A DNA stretch of 64,000 bases, taken from Rhizobiaceae bacterium. Lineage in GTDB: Bacteria > Pseudomonadota > Alphaproteobacteria > Rhizobiales > Rhizobiaceae. The notes beneath the pieces were generated by a model that was given only the letters and a program-made list of their open reading frames with translations, searched no databases and was not told the DNA's origin. Position 1 is the first letter of the stretch. Each line of letters opens with the position of its first letter. The stretch covers positions 62,001-126,000 of the forward strand of contig JACVCH010000002.1 of NCBI GenBank assembly GCA_016742175.1. Reading direction: 5' to 3'. Positions 44,008 through 51,166 of this stretch are shown here, piece after piece. Position numbers and translations under genes: made by a program.

Positions 44008-45060
44008 TCAGGCCGCGCTCGAACGCGGAATGCGCGGCAGGTTTTCCGCGATCAGGCGCCAGTCGGCGCGCTCGTCCTCGCCTTCCTTGCGCTTGCCGAA
44101 GAACTGGATGATCAGTTCGCCGTTCGCGTCATAGGCCTCGATGGACGTGACGTGACCCTCCTTCGTCGGCTTGCGCACGCCCCAAAGCTCGGCGACGTGG
44201 TCGGCGCGCAGATGGAGATGGAAGGTCGGGTCCATGACGTTGATCCACGGTGCCATCGGCTTGACGTTCATAATCGGCCCCGAATGGATCTGGATGCAGC
44301 CGCGATTGCCGACGAAGCACATGATCGGGAAGGCCTGCTCGGCGGCATGATTGAACATGGCGTGGAGGCCGCTTGCGTCAAGCTGCCAGGCGAAATCGTC
44401 GCCGACGAGCCCGACCGCCTCGCGGCGCGACAGCTTCAGCGAACGCAGGAGACCGACGAACTCGTGCGGATCGGTCATGGCAGCCCAACGGTCGCGCACG
44501 GCGTTGCCGTCTGCGTTCGTCGGCACGAGTTCGACCGGTGCGGACGGCGCGATCTCGAGCTCCTGCGCCTGCGCGTCGGACGCGAGCGACGCAACGAGCT
44601 TGTGGAAGGCATAGAGATTGGAGGACGGGCGCAGATGGATCTTGTGGACTGCATCGCCGGCCTTGTCGAAGAACTGGAGGCTGCGGCGGATCTCGTCGCC
44701 GTCGCGCTTTTCGACGGCAAAGCCGTGGGCCCAGACCTTCGGGAAGATGCGCAGATCGATCTCGCCGCCGAGCACCATCGCCGCATGCGGGCCGGGATGG
44801 ACGTTGTCGTAGACGCCGATCTTCTCGTGGACGGCGCTTTCGTTGCGGGTCAGCGCCATGACTTCGCCAACGGCTTCGAGGCCGGCGAGAAGATCGCTCA
44901 CGCGCGGTTCGATCGCGGTGGCGCCCTCGCCCACATTGGCGGCGACAAGCTCGGCTTCGGAAATGGAGAGCTGCGCGGCGAGATCGCGCTCGCGCATCTT
45001 CGGATTGTCGGCGCGCGCCTGGCGGATCTCCCGCGGCGTCGGCTTGACGACAGCAGTCAT
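44008..45060 (-). CDS. hmuS: Heme-utilisation protein HmuS
   Basis: The 350-residue cytoplasmic protein is of the HemS/HmuS/ChuX class and consists of two similar halves (about residues 1-165 and 190-345). Both contain VYDNVHPGPHAAMVLGGEID / PIMNVKPMAPWINVMDPTFH-type blocks. Conserved His and Arg residues, such as the H of NLYAFHKLVA and the R of WGVRKPTKEGHV, surround the heme pocket. Homologues bind heme and are proposed to degrade or traffic it. It lies 7 bp after hmuP and is the second gene of the leftward operon. Confidence 0.92.
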   Translation of the reverse strand: MTAVVKPTPREIRQARADNPKMRERDLAAQLSISEAELVAANVGEGATAIEPRVSDLLAGLEAVGEVMALTRNESAVHEKIGVYDNVHPGPHAAMVLGGEIDLRIFPKVWAHGFAVEKRDGDEIRRSLQFFDKAGDAVHKIHLRPSSNLYAFHKLVASLASDAQAQELEIAPSAPVELVPTNADGNAVRDRWAAMTDPHEFVGLLRSLKLSRREAVGLVGDDFAWQLDASGLHAMFNHAAEQAFPIMCFVGNRGCIQIHSGPIMNVKPMAPWINVMDPTFHLHLRADHVAELWGVRKPTKEGHVTSIEAYDANGELIIQFFGKRKEGEDERADWRLIAENLPRIPRSSAA

Positions 45061-45067
45061 GGAGCAC

Positions 45068-45259
45068 CTATTTGTTGAGGATGAGCTTGCCCTGGCGGGT
45101 GATCTTGAGGCGGTAGACCGCGCCTTCATGCTCGATGCAGATCTCGGTGCGCCCTTCGAACAGGTCGCGGCTCTGCACATGACGCGGTTCGGACCGCGCC
45201 TCCTCATGCTTCCAGTCAGTTCTGGAACGCTCAGCAAATGCGTCCGGTGAATTCGTCAT
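45068..45259 (-). CDS. hmuP: Hemin uptake protein HmuP/HemP
   Basis: The 63-residue protein begins [20 protein letters not shown] and ends [20 protein letters not shown], the conserved HemP/HmuP core. In Bradyrhizobium and Sinorhizobium HmuP is a co-activator for hmuR expression together with Irr. Here it is divergent from hmuR, so such control is plausible. The longer in-frame version was trimmed because the family starts at this Met. It heads the leftward hmuPSTUV operon. Confidence 0.88.
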   Translation of the reverse strand: MTNSPDAFAERSRTDWKHEEARSEPRHVQSRDLFEGRTEICIEHEGAVYRLKITRQGKLILNK

Positions 45260-45339
45260 ATTCACGGTGTCAAACCCCTCTTCGCGCCGGGCTTGCTGAA
45301 GGCTGGCTGGGCGACAGGACAAATCTCGATTGCGATTTC

Positions 45340-45368
45340 TTGACAGTGATAATCAGGTTTTATAGGGA
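45340..45368 (+). promoter_or_regulatory. hmuR promoter with IRO-like box
   Basis: TTGACA (45340-45345), a 17-bp spacer and TAGGGA (45363-45368) form a sigma70-type promoter 114 bp upstream of hmuR. TGACAGTGATAATCA (45341-45355) fits the RirA operator TGA-N9-TCA and covers the -35 box, as expected for a repressor. It could also serve the divergent hmuP, whose start is 81 bp away. RirA binding is inferred. Confidence 0.68.
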
Positions 45369-45481
45369 AGCGCAATACCGGAGTGAATTGGTCAGGTAAT
45401 GACCCCTCTCCGGCTCGAGACATGCCAGCGAGCCCAGCGCCAGCCAGCAGCAACCAGATCATTGAATCAGGAGCGTGGGTG

Positions 45482-47620
45482 ATGACGGGCACTGGGGCAT
45501 GGGGCGCAAGCTCGACGGGACGGACAAGGCGGGCAATGTGGCTCGCCAGCGTTGCATTGGTGGCGGGTTCGCCCGCCATGGCACAGGAGGAGGCGGATCT
45601 GTCGGAGGCGCTTGCACGCGTGACCGTGCTCGACCAGATCACCATCGTCAGCCGGACGGGCGAAAGCCCGATCGACCAGCTGGCGTCGGTGAGCCGGATC
45701 GACCGCGAGCAGATCGAGCGACGCCAGCCGGCGACGGTCGGCGGGCTGCTCTTCGGCGTGCCGGGGATCACGGCGCAATCCGACGCCAAGCGCGCGGCTT
45801 CCAGCATCAACATTCGGGGCCTGCAGGATTTCGGCCGTGTCTCGGTCATCGTCGACGGCGCGCGACAGAACTTCCAGCGCTCCGGCCACGGCACGCAGAG
45901 CCTGTTCTTCCTCGATCCCGAACTCGTCCAGCAGGTCGACGTGATCCGCGGCCCTGTGGCCAACACCTACGGCTCGGGCGCGATCGGCGGCGTGGTGTTC
46001 TTCGAGACCAAGGACGCCGAGGATTTCCTCAACGATGACGAGACCTATGCCGTCTCCACCACCGGGCGCTACGAGAGCAACGGCAATGGCTGGACGACGA
46101 GCGCGGTCGGCGCCTATCGCATCAACGACGCCGTCGACGTTCTCGGCAACATCGTCTGGCGCGATTTCGGCGACTACAAGGATGGCGGGGGCAACCGGGT
46201 CGCGGGCTCCGGCTTCGACGTCCTCAGCGGGCTGTTGAAGTCGACCATCCGGCCGAGCGAATTCTCGACGCTGAAGCTCGGCTGGACCGGCGCCGACAAT
46301 GGCTGGACCGAGGGCGCCGACACCTATGACGTCGACCTCAAGCAGAACACCTGGACAGCGCGCTACAACGTGACCGATCCGGACCAGACCTGGCTCGATC
46401 TCAACGTCAACCTCGCCTACAACGCGGCCGATCTCGCCCAGACGTTCAAGCGCGACACACGCCAGTTCTCGTCCATTACCGGCCGGCCGATCGTCATTCC
46501 GGCCGGCTCGCAGACGAGCTACGACCTCGACACGCTCGGCATCGACATCTGGAACACCTCGCGCTTTGCGACCGGGCTCGTCGACCACGAACTGACCTAT
46601 GGCGGCGACTGGCTGCAGGACGACGTTACGACCGCGAGCCCGGCCGGCGGCAGCGACGTCTATACGCCGTCGGGCATCCGCAAGGTGGGCGGCGCCTATG
46701 TGCAGAACAAGCTGACCTATGACTGGCTCGAAGTGATCGGCGCGCTGCGCTACGACACCTACAGCCTCGACGGGACGAATGCTGAAAGCTCGGGCGACCG
46801 GCTGTCGCCGCGCCTGACGGTGGGCGTCTCGCCCTTCGACACCGAGGCGCTGGCGGGGCTGCAGTTCTACGGCACCTATGCCGAAGGCTACCGCTCGCCG
46901 ACCGTCACCGAGACGCTGATCAGCGGCTTGCACCCCAGCGGCGTGGTGTTCCCGTTCCTGCCCAACCCGAACCTGCGCCCGGAGACGGCGAAGACCTGGG
47001 AAGCCGGCATCAACTACAGCCGCGACGGCCTGTTCGGCAGCAATGACAGCCTGCGCCTCAAGGCCGCCTACTTCCACAACGACGTCGAGGATTACATCGG
47101 CGGGCAGAACCTGTCGCCCTTCGTGCCGGGTTCGGGTTGCCGGTTCACGCCGGGCGCGGGGCGCATCCCGATCTGCTTCCAGTACCAGAACTTCGCCGCC
47201 GCCGAGATCAGCGGCTTCGAGTTCGAAGCCGTCTACGACCAAGGCCGCTTCTTCGGCGGGCTGTCGGCGTCGATCATCGACGGCTTCACCGAGGAGGACG
47301 GCGTGCGCGCCGATCTCGTCACCATCCCCTCGAGCCAGGTGACGGCACAGCTCGGCATGCGCGCCTATGAGGGACGGCTCACGTTCGGGGGCGAGGTGCA
47401 GCATAACGTGCCGCCCAGCGGCGCGAGCTTTGCCGACGACTACACGCTGGTGAACCTCTTCGCCAACTACCAGGCGACCGAGAATTTCCGGCTCGACTTC
47501 CGCGTCGACAACCTGTTCGATGTCAAATACGCAAATCCGCTCAACGCCTCGACGACGACCACGGTCTTTGAGCCGGGCCTGTCGGTCAAGGTTGGCGCAA
47601 CCATGCGCTGGGGCGGCTGA
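45482..47620 (+). CDS. hmuR: TonB-dependent heme receptor HmuR
   Basis: The start at 45482 (MTGTGAWGASSTGRTRRAMW, with AGGAG upstream) gives 712 residues with a signal peptide ending AGSPAMAQEE. A plug domain follows with the TonB-box-like LDQITIVSRTGE, RGPVANTYGSGAIGGVVFFE and ASSINIRGLQDFGRVSVIVD. The beta-barrel includes YAEGYRSPTVTETLISGLHP and NPNLRPETAKTWEAGI, the FRAP/NPNL region of heme receptors (here YRSP), with a His between. It binds and imports heme across the outer membrane, energised by the exbBD/tonB genes downstream. Confidence 0.94.
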   Translation: MTGTGAWGASSTGRTRRAMWLASVALVAGSPAMAQEEADLSEALARVTVLDQITIVSRTGESPIDQLASVSRIDREQIERRQPATVGGLLFGVPGITAQSDAKRAASSINIRGLQDFGRVSVIVDGARQNFQRSGHGTQSLFFLDPELVQQVDVIRGPVANTYGSGAIGGVVFFETKDAEDFLNDDETYAVSTTGRYESNGNGWTTSAVGAYRINDAVDVLGNIVWRDFGDYKDGGGNRVAGSGFDVLSGLLKSTIRPSEFSTLKLGWTGADNGWTEGADTYDVDLKQNTWTARYNVTDPDQTWLDLNVNLAYNAADLAQTFKRDTRQFSSITGRPIVIPAGSQTSYDLDTLGIDIWNTSRFATGLVDHELTYGGDWLQDDVTTASPAGGSDVYTPSGIRKVGGAYVQNKLTYDWLEVIGALRYDTYSLDGTNAESSGDRLSPRLTVGVSPFDTEALAGLQFYGTYAEGYRSPTVTETLISGLHPSGVVFPFLPNPNLRPETAKTWEAGINYSRDGLFGSNDSLRLKAAYFHNDVEDYIGGQNLSPFVPGSGCRFTPGAGRIPICFQYQNFAAAEISGFEFEAVYDQGRFFGGLSASIIDGFTEEDGVRADLVTIPSSQVTAQLGMRAYEGRLTFGGEVQHNVPPSGASFADDYTLVNLFANYQATENFRLDFRVDNLFDVKYANPLNASTTTTVFEPGLSVKVGATMRWGG

Positions 47621-47626
47621 TGGAGA

Positions 47627-47671
47627 CCGGGGCGATGCACGTTCCAACGGCCTCCACCGGCGTCGCCCCGG
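47627..47671 (+). other. Hairpin in the hmuR-exbB intergenic region
   Basis: CCGGGGCGA (47627-47635) pairs with TCGCCCCGG (47663-47671), a 9-bp perfect stem with a 27-nt loop, starting 7 bp after the hmuR stop. There is no T-run. It may stabilise the hmuR message or reduce read-through into the exbBD part. Confidence 0.4.
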
Positions 47672-47711
47672 CTCGTCAAATCGACCGTTCAAGATAAAAC
47701 CGGAGACATTC

Positions 47712-48146
47712 ATGACATCGATCTGGAAGCGCGTATCGCTCGGCCTCTTCGCCGCCGCGCTCGCCCTCGGGCCGGCGCGCGCGCAGGAGGCGAAGGCGCC
47801 GGTGCTCAGCCTCGAGCTCAACGCGCTGCAGCCCTCGGAACGCGGCTGCCGTTTCACCTTCGTGGTCGCCAACCAGCTCGAGAGCGACATCACGCGCGCG
47901 GCGTTCGAGCTGGTTCTGTTCGACAAGAACGGCCTCGTCGAGCGGCTGACGGTCGTCGACTTCATGGACCTGCCGCAGGGCAAGACCAAGGTGCGCCAGT
48001 TCGACTTCAACGGCACCAAGTGCGAGGACGTCGGGCGCGTGCTCGTCAACAACGCGACCGAATGCACGGGCGAAGGCGTCGATGCCTCGACCTGCATCCG
48101 GGAGTTGGAAACAAAGTCGCTGGGCGACGTTACGTTCGGAAGCTGA
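47712..48146 (+). CDS. Exported protein of the heme-TonB operon
   Basis: The 144-residue protein has a signal peptide (MTSIWKRVSLGLFAAALALG then PARAQEAKA). The mature part is beta-rich: LSLELNALQPSERGCRFTFV, FELVLFDKNGLVERLTVVDF and FMDLPQGKTKVRQFDFNGTK, with four cysteines that could make two disulphides. It has the look of a small immunoglobulin-like periplasmic protein. Its stop overlaps the exbB start by one base, so it belongs to the heme-TonB unit. I recall similar genes beside TonB systems in rhizobia; the function is unknown. Confidence 0.78.
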   Translation: MTSIWKRVSLGLFAAALALGPARAQEAKAPVLSLELNALQPSERGCRFTFVVANQLESDITRAAFELVLFDKNGLVERLTVVDFMDLPQGKTKVRQFDFNGTKCEDVGRVLVNNATECTGEGVDASTCIRELETKSLGDVTFGS

Positions 48147-49063
48147 TGATGATTTTGCGTATCAAGACCGCCCGGCCGACCCTCCTGCGTGCCGCCCTCG
48201 CCGCCCTGCTGATGGCGGGCCCGCTGGCTGCCGCCCTGCCCGCTCATGCGCAGGTGCAGCAGACGGCGCCCGTCGAGGCGCCCGAGCCGCAGGTGGAAAC
48301 GCCCATCGTCGCCCCCGGCGAGGAAGCCGCGCCCGTCGAGCGCGACGCGCGCCTGCCGCACGACCTTTCGCCCTGGGGCATGTTCATGGCCGCCGACTGG
48401 GTGGTGAAGTCGGTGATGATCGGACTGATCTTCGCTTCCATCGTGACCTGGACGATCTGGCTCGCCAAGACGCTGGAGATCGCCGGCGCCAAGCGTCGCC
48501 TTTCCTCGGCGCTCGACAAGATCCTCGACGCGCGCTCGCTGAGCGAGGCGGGGCGATCGCTCGAAAACGGCAAGGGACCGGCCGTGCTGATGGTTCGCGC
48601 CGCCGGCCACGAGCGGGCGATGGTGCGCGACAGCCTCGACCAGCATGGCCCGGCGGGCCTGAAGGAGCGCGTGACCTCGCACCTGATGCGCATCGAAGCC
48701 GAGGCGCAGCGCAACATCTCGCGCGGCACCGGCATTCTGGCGACCATCGGCTCGACGGCGCCCTTCGTCGGCCTGTTCGGTACGGTGTGGGGCATCATGA
48801 ACTCGTTCATCGGCATCAGCCAGGCGCAGACGACCAATCTCGCCATCGTCGCGCCGGGCATCGCGGAAGCTTTGTTCGCGACCGCGCTTGGGCTCGTCGC
48901 GGCCATTCCGGCAGTCGTGATCTACAACGCTTTCGCGCGCTCGGTCGCGGGTTATCGCCTGCTTCTCGGCCATGCCTCGGCGGCGGTGGAGAGGCTGGTC
49001 AGCCGCGACGTGGACCATGCGCGTGCCGGCGAGCCGTCCCACATGTCGCGAGCGGCGGAGTAG
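48146..49063 (+). CDS. exbB: TonB-system energiser ExbB
   Basis: The 305-residue protein starts at the first of two ATGs. It has a signal-like segment and a Pro/Glu-rich periplasmic extension (residues 30-75), then the MotA/TolQ/ExbB core with WVVKSVMIGLIFASIVTWTI, TGILATIGSTAPFVGLFGTV and GIAEALFATALGLVAAIPAV. This is the long ExbB form seen in alphaproteobacteria. With ExbD it makes the inner membrane proton channel that powers TonB. It follows the exported protein by translational coupling and precedes exbD by 4 bp. Confidence 0.93.
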   Translation: MMILRIKTARPTLLRAALAALLMAGPLAAALPAHAQVQQTAPVEAPEPQVETPIVAPGEEAAPVERDARLPHDLSPWGMFMAADWVVKSVMIGLIFASIVTWTIWLAKTLEIAGAKRRLSSALDKILDARSLSEAGRSLENGKGPAVLMVRAAGHERAMVRDSLDQHGPAGLKERVTSHLMRIEAEAQRNISRGTGILATIGSTAPFVGLFGTVWGIMNSFIGISQAQTTNLAIVAPGIAEALFATALGLVAAIPAVVIYNAFARSVAGYRLLLGHASAAVERLVSRDVDHARAGEPSHMSRAAE

Positions 49064-49067
49064 TCTC

Positions 49068-49526
49068 ATGGCCGGCAGCCTCAACCGCAGCACCGAGAAC
49101 GACGATCTGGCCGAGAACCACGAGATCAACGTCACGCCGTTCATCGACGTGATGCTCGTGCTTCTCATCATCTTCATGGTCGCCGCGCCGCTGGCGACGG
49201 TCGACATCAATGTCGACCTGCCCTCGTCCAACGCCGCGCCGCAGCCGCGGCCCGACGCGCCGCTCTACGTCACGGTGCAGAGCGACCTGTCGATCAGCGT
49301 CGGCAACGAAGACGTGCGGCCCGAAGCGCTGGCCGAGGCGATCGCCGGCGCGGCGGAAGGCGATGCGGAGACGCGCATCTTCCTGCGCGCGGACCAGGCG
49401 GTCTCCTATGGCGACCTGATGGGGGTGATGAACCTCGTGCGGCTCGCCGGCTACACGAAGATCGCGCTCGTCGGCATGGAGACGACCGGGGCGCCGCAGG
49501 CACCTTTGCAACCGGCGGCAGAGTGA
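49068..49526 (+). CDS. exbD: TonB-system energiser ExbD
   Basis: The 152-residue protein starts MAGSLNRSTENDDLAENHEI (GGAG upstream) and carries the ExbD/TolR segment INVTPFIDVMLVLLIIFMVA, in which the Asp of FIDVM is the essential proton-carrying residue. The periplasmic domain follows (VDLPSSNAAPQPRPDAPLYV, TRIFLRADQAVSYGDLMGVM). Its gene lies between exbB and tonB, 3 bp before tonB. Confidence 0.94.
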   Translation: MAGSLNRSTENDDLAENHEINVTPFIDVMLVLLIIFMVAAPLATVDINVDLPSSNAAPQPRPDAPLYVTVQSDLSISVGNEDVRPEALAEAIAGAAEGDAETRIFLRADQAVSYGDLMGVMNLVRLAGYTKIALVGMETTGAPQAPLQPAAE

Positions 49527-49529
49527 TCG

Positions 49530-50549
49530 ATGAAGCCTCATAGCGACATCGCATGGCCAAAGGAGCTCGGGCGGCAGGCGCGCCGGCAGCGCGTGCTTTG
49601 GCTCGCGTCGGCGGCGGTCATCTTCGCGGCCCATGCGGGCGCGGCCTATATCGTAACCCGCGAGCCGCCGACGCCGCCTATCCAGGAAGCGGGAGCAGGC
49701 GCGATCGAGATCGACATCGCCGCGCTCGGCTTCGCGCCGGCCGACCAGGTGGCGAGCGGGGTCGAGAGCGAAGCGGTCGAGCCGACGACGGCCGAAGCGG
49801 TGGAGCCCGTCGACACGGTGGAAGAGGCCGAGCCGGTCGAGACGGCGGCTGTCGAGCCGCAGGAAAGCGAGCCGGTCGAGCCGACGGAGCCTACGGAAGC
49901 GGAGGTGACGCCGCCGGAGACCGTCGAGCCTGTGGCGCCGGTAGAACCGGCCGAGAGCGAGCCGGTGGAAGCCGTGCCGAGCGAGGTGCTGGTCGAGACC
50001 GCGCAGCCTGTCGAGGAGCGCGAGGAACTGGCGGCGCTGGCCGACGTGCCGATCCCGACGCCGCGCCCTGCCTATACGCCGCCGCCGGAGCCCCAGCGGA
50101 CCGAGCGCCCGCGCCAGCAGCAGCAGGCCGCGCGGTCGGCGCCGCGGCAGGGTTCGGGGGGGCAGAACCAGGCGGATGCGCAGCGCGGCGTCGCCGAGGG
50201 CAGCGCGGGAACGCAGGCGGCGCCTTCGGGTGAGGCGCGTCAGGCGAATGCGGCCGGCAATGCGGCCGTCTCCAACTATCCGGGACAGATCGCGAGCCGG
50301 CTTCGCCGCTCCCTGCGCTATCCGCGCGAGGCGCAGCGGCAGGGCGTTCGCGGCGAAGTGCACGTGCAATTCACCGTCAATGCCGGCGGCGGCGTCGGCG
50401 GCATCAGCATCGCGCGCAGCTCCGGCTCGCCGGTGCTGGACCAGGCGGCGCTACAGACGGTGCAGCGGGCGGCGCCCTTCCCAGCCATTCCGCCGGCGGC
50501 GGGGCGCAACTCGTGGCCGTTCACCGTGCCGTTGGTCTTTTCGAGGTAG
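49530..50549 (+). CDS. tonB: Energy-transducing protein TonB
   Basis: The 339-residue protein has one N-terminal membrane segment (RVLWLASAAVIFAAHAGAAY), followed by a long acidic Glu/Pro/Val-rich region (residues 70-190, with repeated EPVE units) that spans the periplasm. The C-terminal TonB domain begins near residue 245 (YPGQIASRLRRSLRYPREAQ) and contains GEVHVQFTVNAGGGVGGISI and SGSPVLDQAALQTVQRAAPF. It transfers energy from ExbBD to HmuR and possibly other receptors. Placed directly after exbD. Confidence 0.94.
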   Translation: MKPHSDIAWPKELGRQARRQRVLWLASAAVIFAAHAGAAYIVTREPPTPPIQEAGAGAIEIDIAALGFAPADQVASGVESEAVEPTTAEAVEPVDTVEEAEPVETAAVEPQESEPVEPTEPTEAEVTPPETVEPVAPVEPAESEPVEAVPSEVLVETAQPVEEREELAALADVPIPTPRPAYTPPPEPQRTERPRQQQQAARSAPRQGSGGQNQADAQRGVAEGSAGTQAAPSGEARQANAAGNAAVSNYPGQIASRLRRSLRYPREAQRQGVRGEVHVQFTVNAGGGVGGISIARSSGSPVLDQAALQTVQRAAPFPAIPPAAGRNSWPFTVPLVFSR

Positions 50550-50555
50550 AGCGCG

Positions 50556-50828
50556 ATGTCCCTTCTCGGGTTCAACGCCATGGCGGCAGTGCGCGGCGAC
50601 GGGCTTCACCCCGAATTGCGGGCCCTTCTGGAGCGTCGGCAGGCGCTCGAGGCCGACGAGCGGATCGCCGATCTGGCGGGCGTGCGCGGCGAGGTCTTGC
50701 AGGCCGGGCCGAACCCGACGCCCGCGCCGGGCGCATTCCGGCCCGGAAACGTCATCGACTTCAAGCTCCGCGCGGCCGAGCTGGCGCTCGACGCGGAAAC
50801 CGGCAAAGCAGCGAAAGGAATTGCCTGA
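50556..50828 (+). CDS. Small hypothetical protein between tonB and hmuQ
   Basis: The 90-residue product begins MSLLGFNAMAAVRGDGLHPE and contains ALLERRQALEADERIADLAG and a terminal FKLRAAELALDAETGKAAKG. It is Ala-rich and helical, with no signal peptide or membrane segment, and no cysteines. It starts 6 bp after tonB and its stop overlaps the hmuQ start by one base, so it is translated within the heme run. I do not recognise the family; a cytoplasmic accessory of heme use is possible but unproven. Confidence 0.62.
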   Translation: MSLLGFNAMAAVRGDGLHPELRALLERRQALEADERIADLAGVRGEVLQAGPNPTPAPGAFRPGNVIDFKLRAAELALDAETGKAAKGIA

Positions 50829-51142
50829 TGTACATCGCCATGAACCGCTTCAAGGTGAAAAACGGATCGGAAACCGAGTTCGAGGACATCTGGAAGAACC
50901 GCGATTCGAAGCTTTCCGAGATGAAGGGCTTTCGCGAGTTCCACCTGTTGCGCGGGCCGGTGAACGAGGACGAAGGCTATACGCTCTTTGCCTCGCATAC
51001 CGTGTGGGCGAGCCATGACGACTTCCTCGCTTGGACGAAGTCGCAGAATTTTCGCGATGCGCACAAGAATGCCGGCACGACGAAGCCGGCCTATATCGGA
51101 CACCCGCAGTTCGAGGGGTTTTCGGTGGTCGAAGGCGCGTGA
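50828..51142 (+). CDS. hmuQ: IsdG/HmuQ-type heme-degrading monooxygenase
   Basis: The 104-residue ABM-domain protein begins MYIAMNRFKVKNGSETEFED. Residues matching the IsdG catalytic set are present: Asn6 (MNRFK), Trp69 and His79 in LAWTKSQNFRDAHK. Rhizobial HmuQ/HmuD proteins of this family open the heme ring and release iron. It closes the rightward heme operon hmuR-exbBD-tonB. Together with HmuS it gives two separate heme-handling enzymes in the cytoplasm. Members of the wider antibiotic-biosynthesis monooxygenase family without heme activity are the alternative. Confidence 0.87.
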   Translation: MYIAMNRFKVKNGSETEFEDIWKNRDSKLSEMKGFREFHLLRGPVNEDEGYTLFASHTVWASHDDFLAWTKSQNFRDAHKNAGTTKPAYIGHPQFEGFSVVEGA

Positions 51143-51166
51143 CCTGCGACGACCGGCAAGGCGCGG

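Noticed and set aside
45467-49231. Open minus-strand frame of about 1250 codons opposite hmuR and exbB
   Set aside because: It lies opposite well-recognised genes and shows no domain; long stop-free antisense frames are expected at this GC content.
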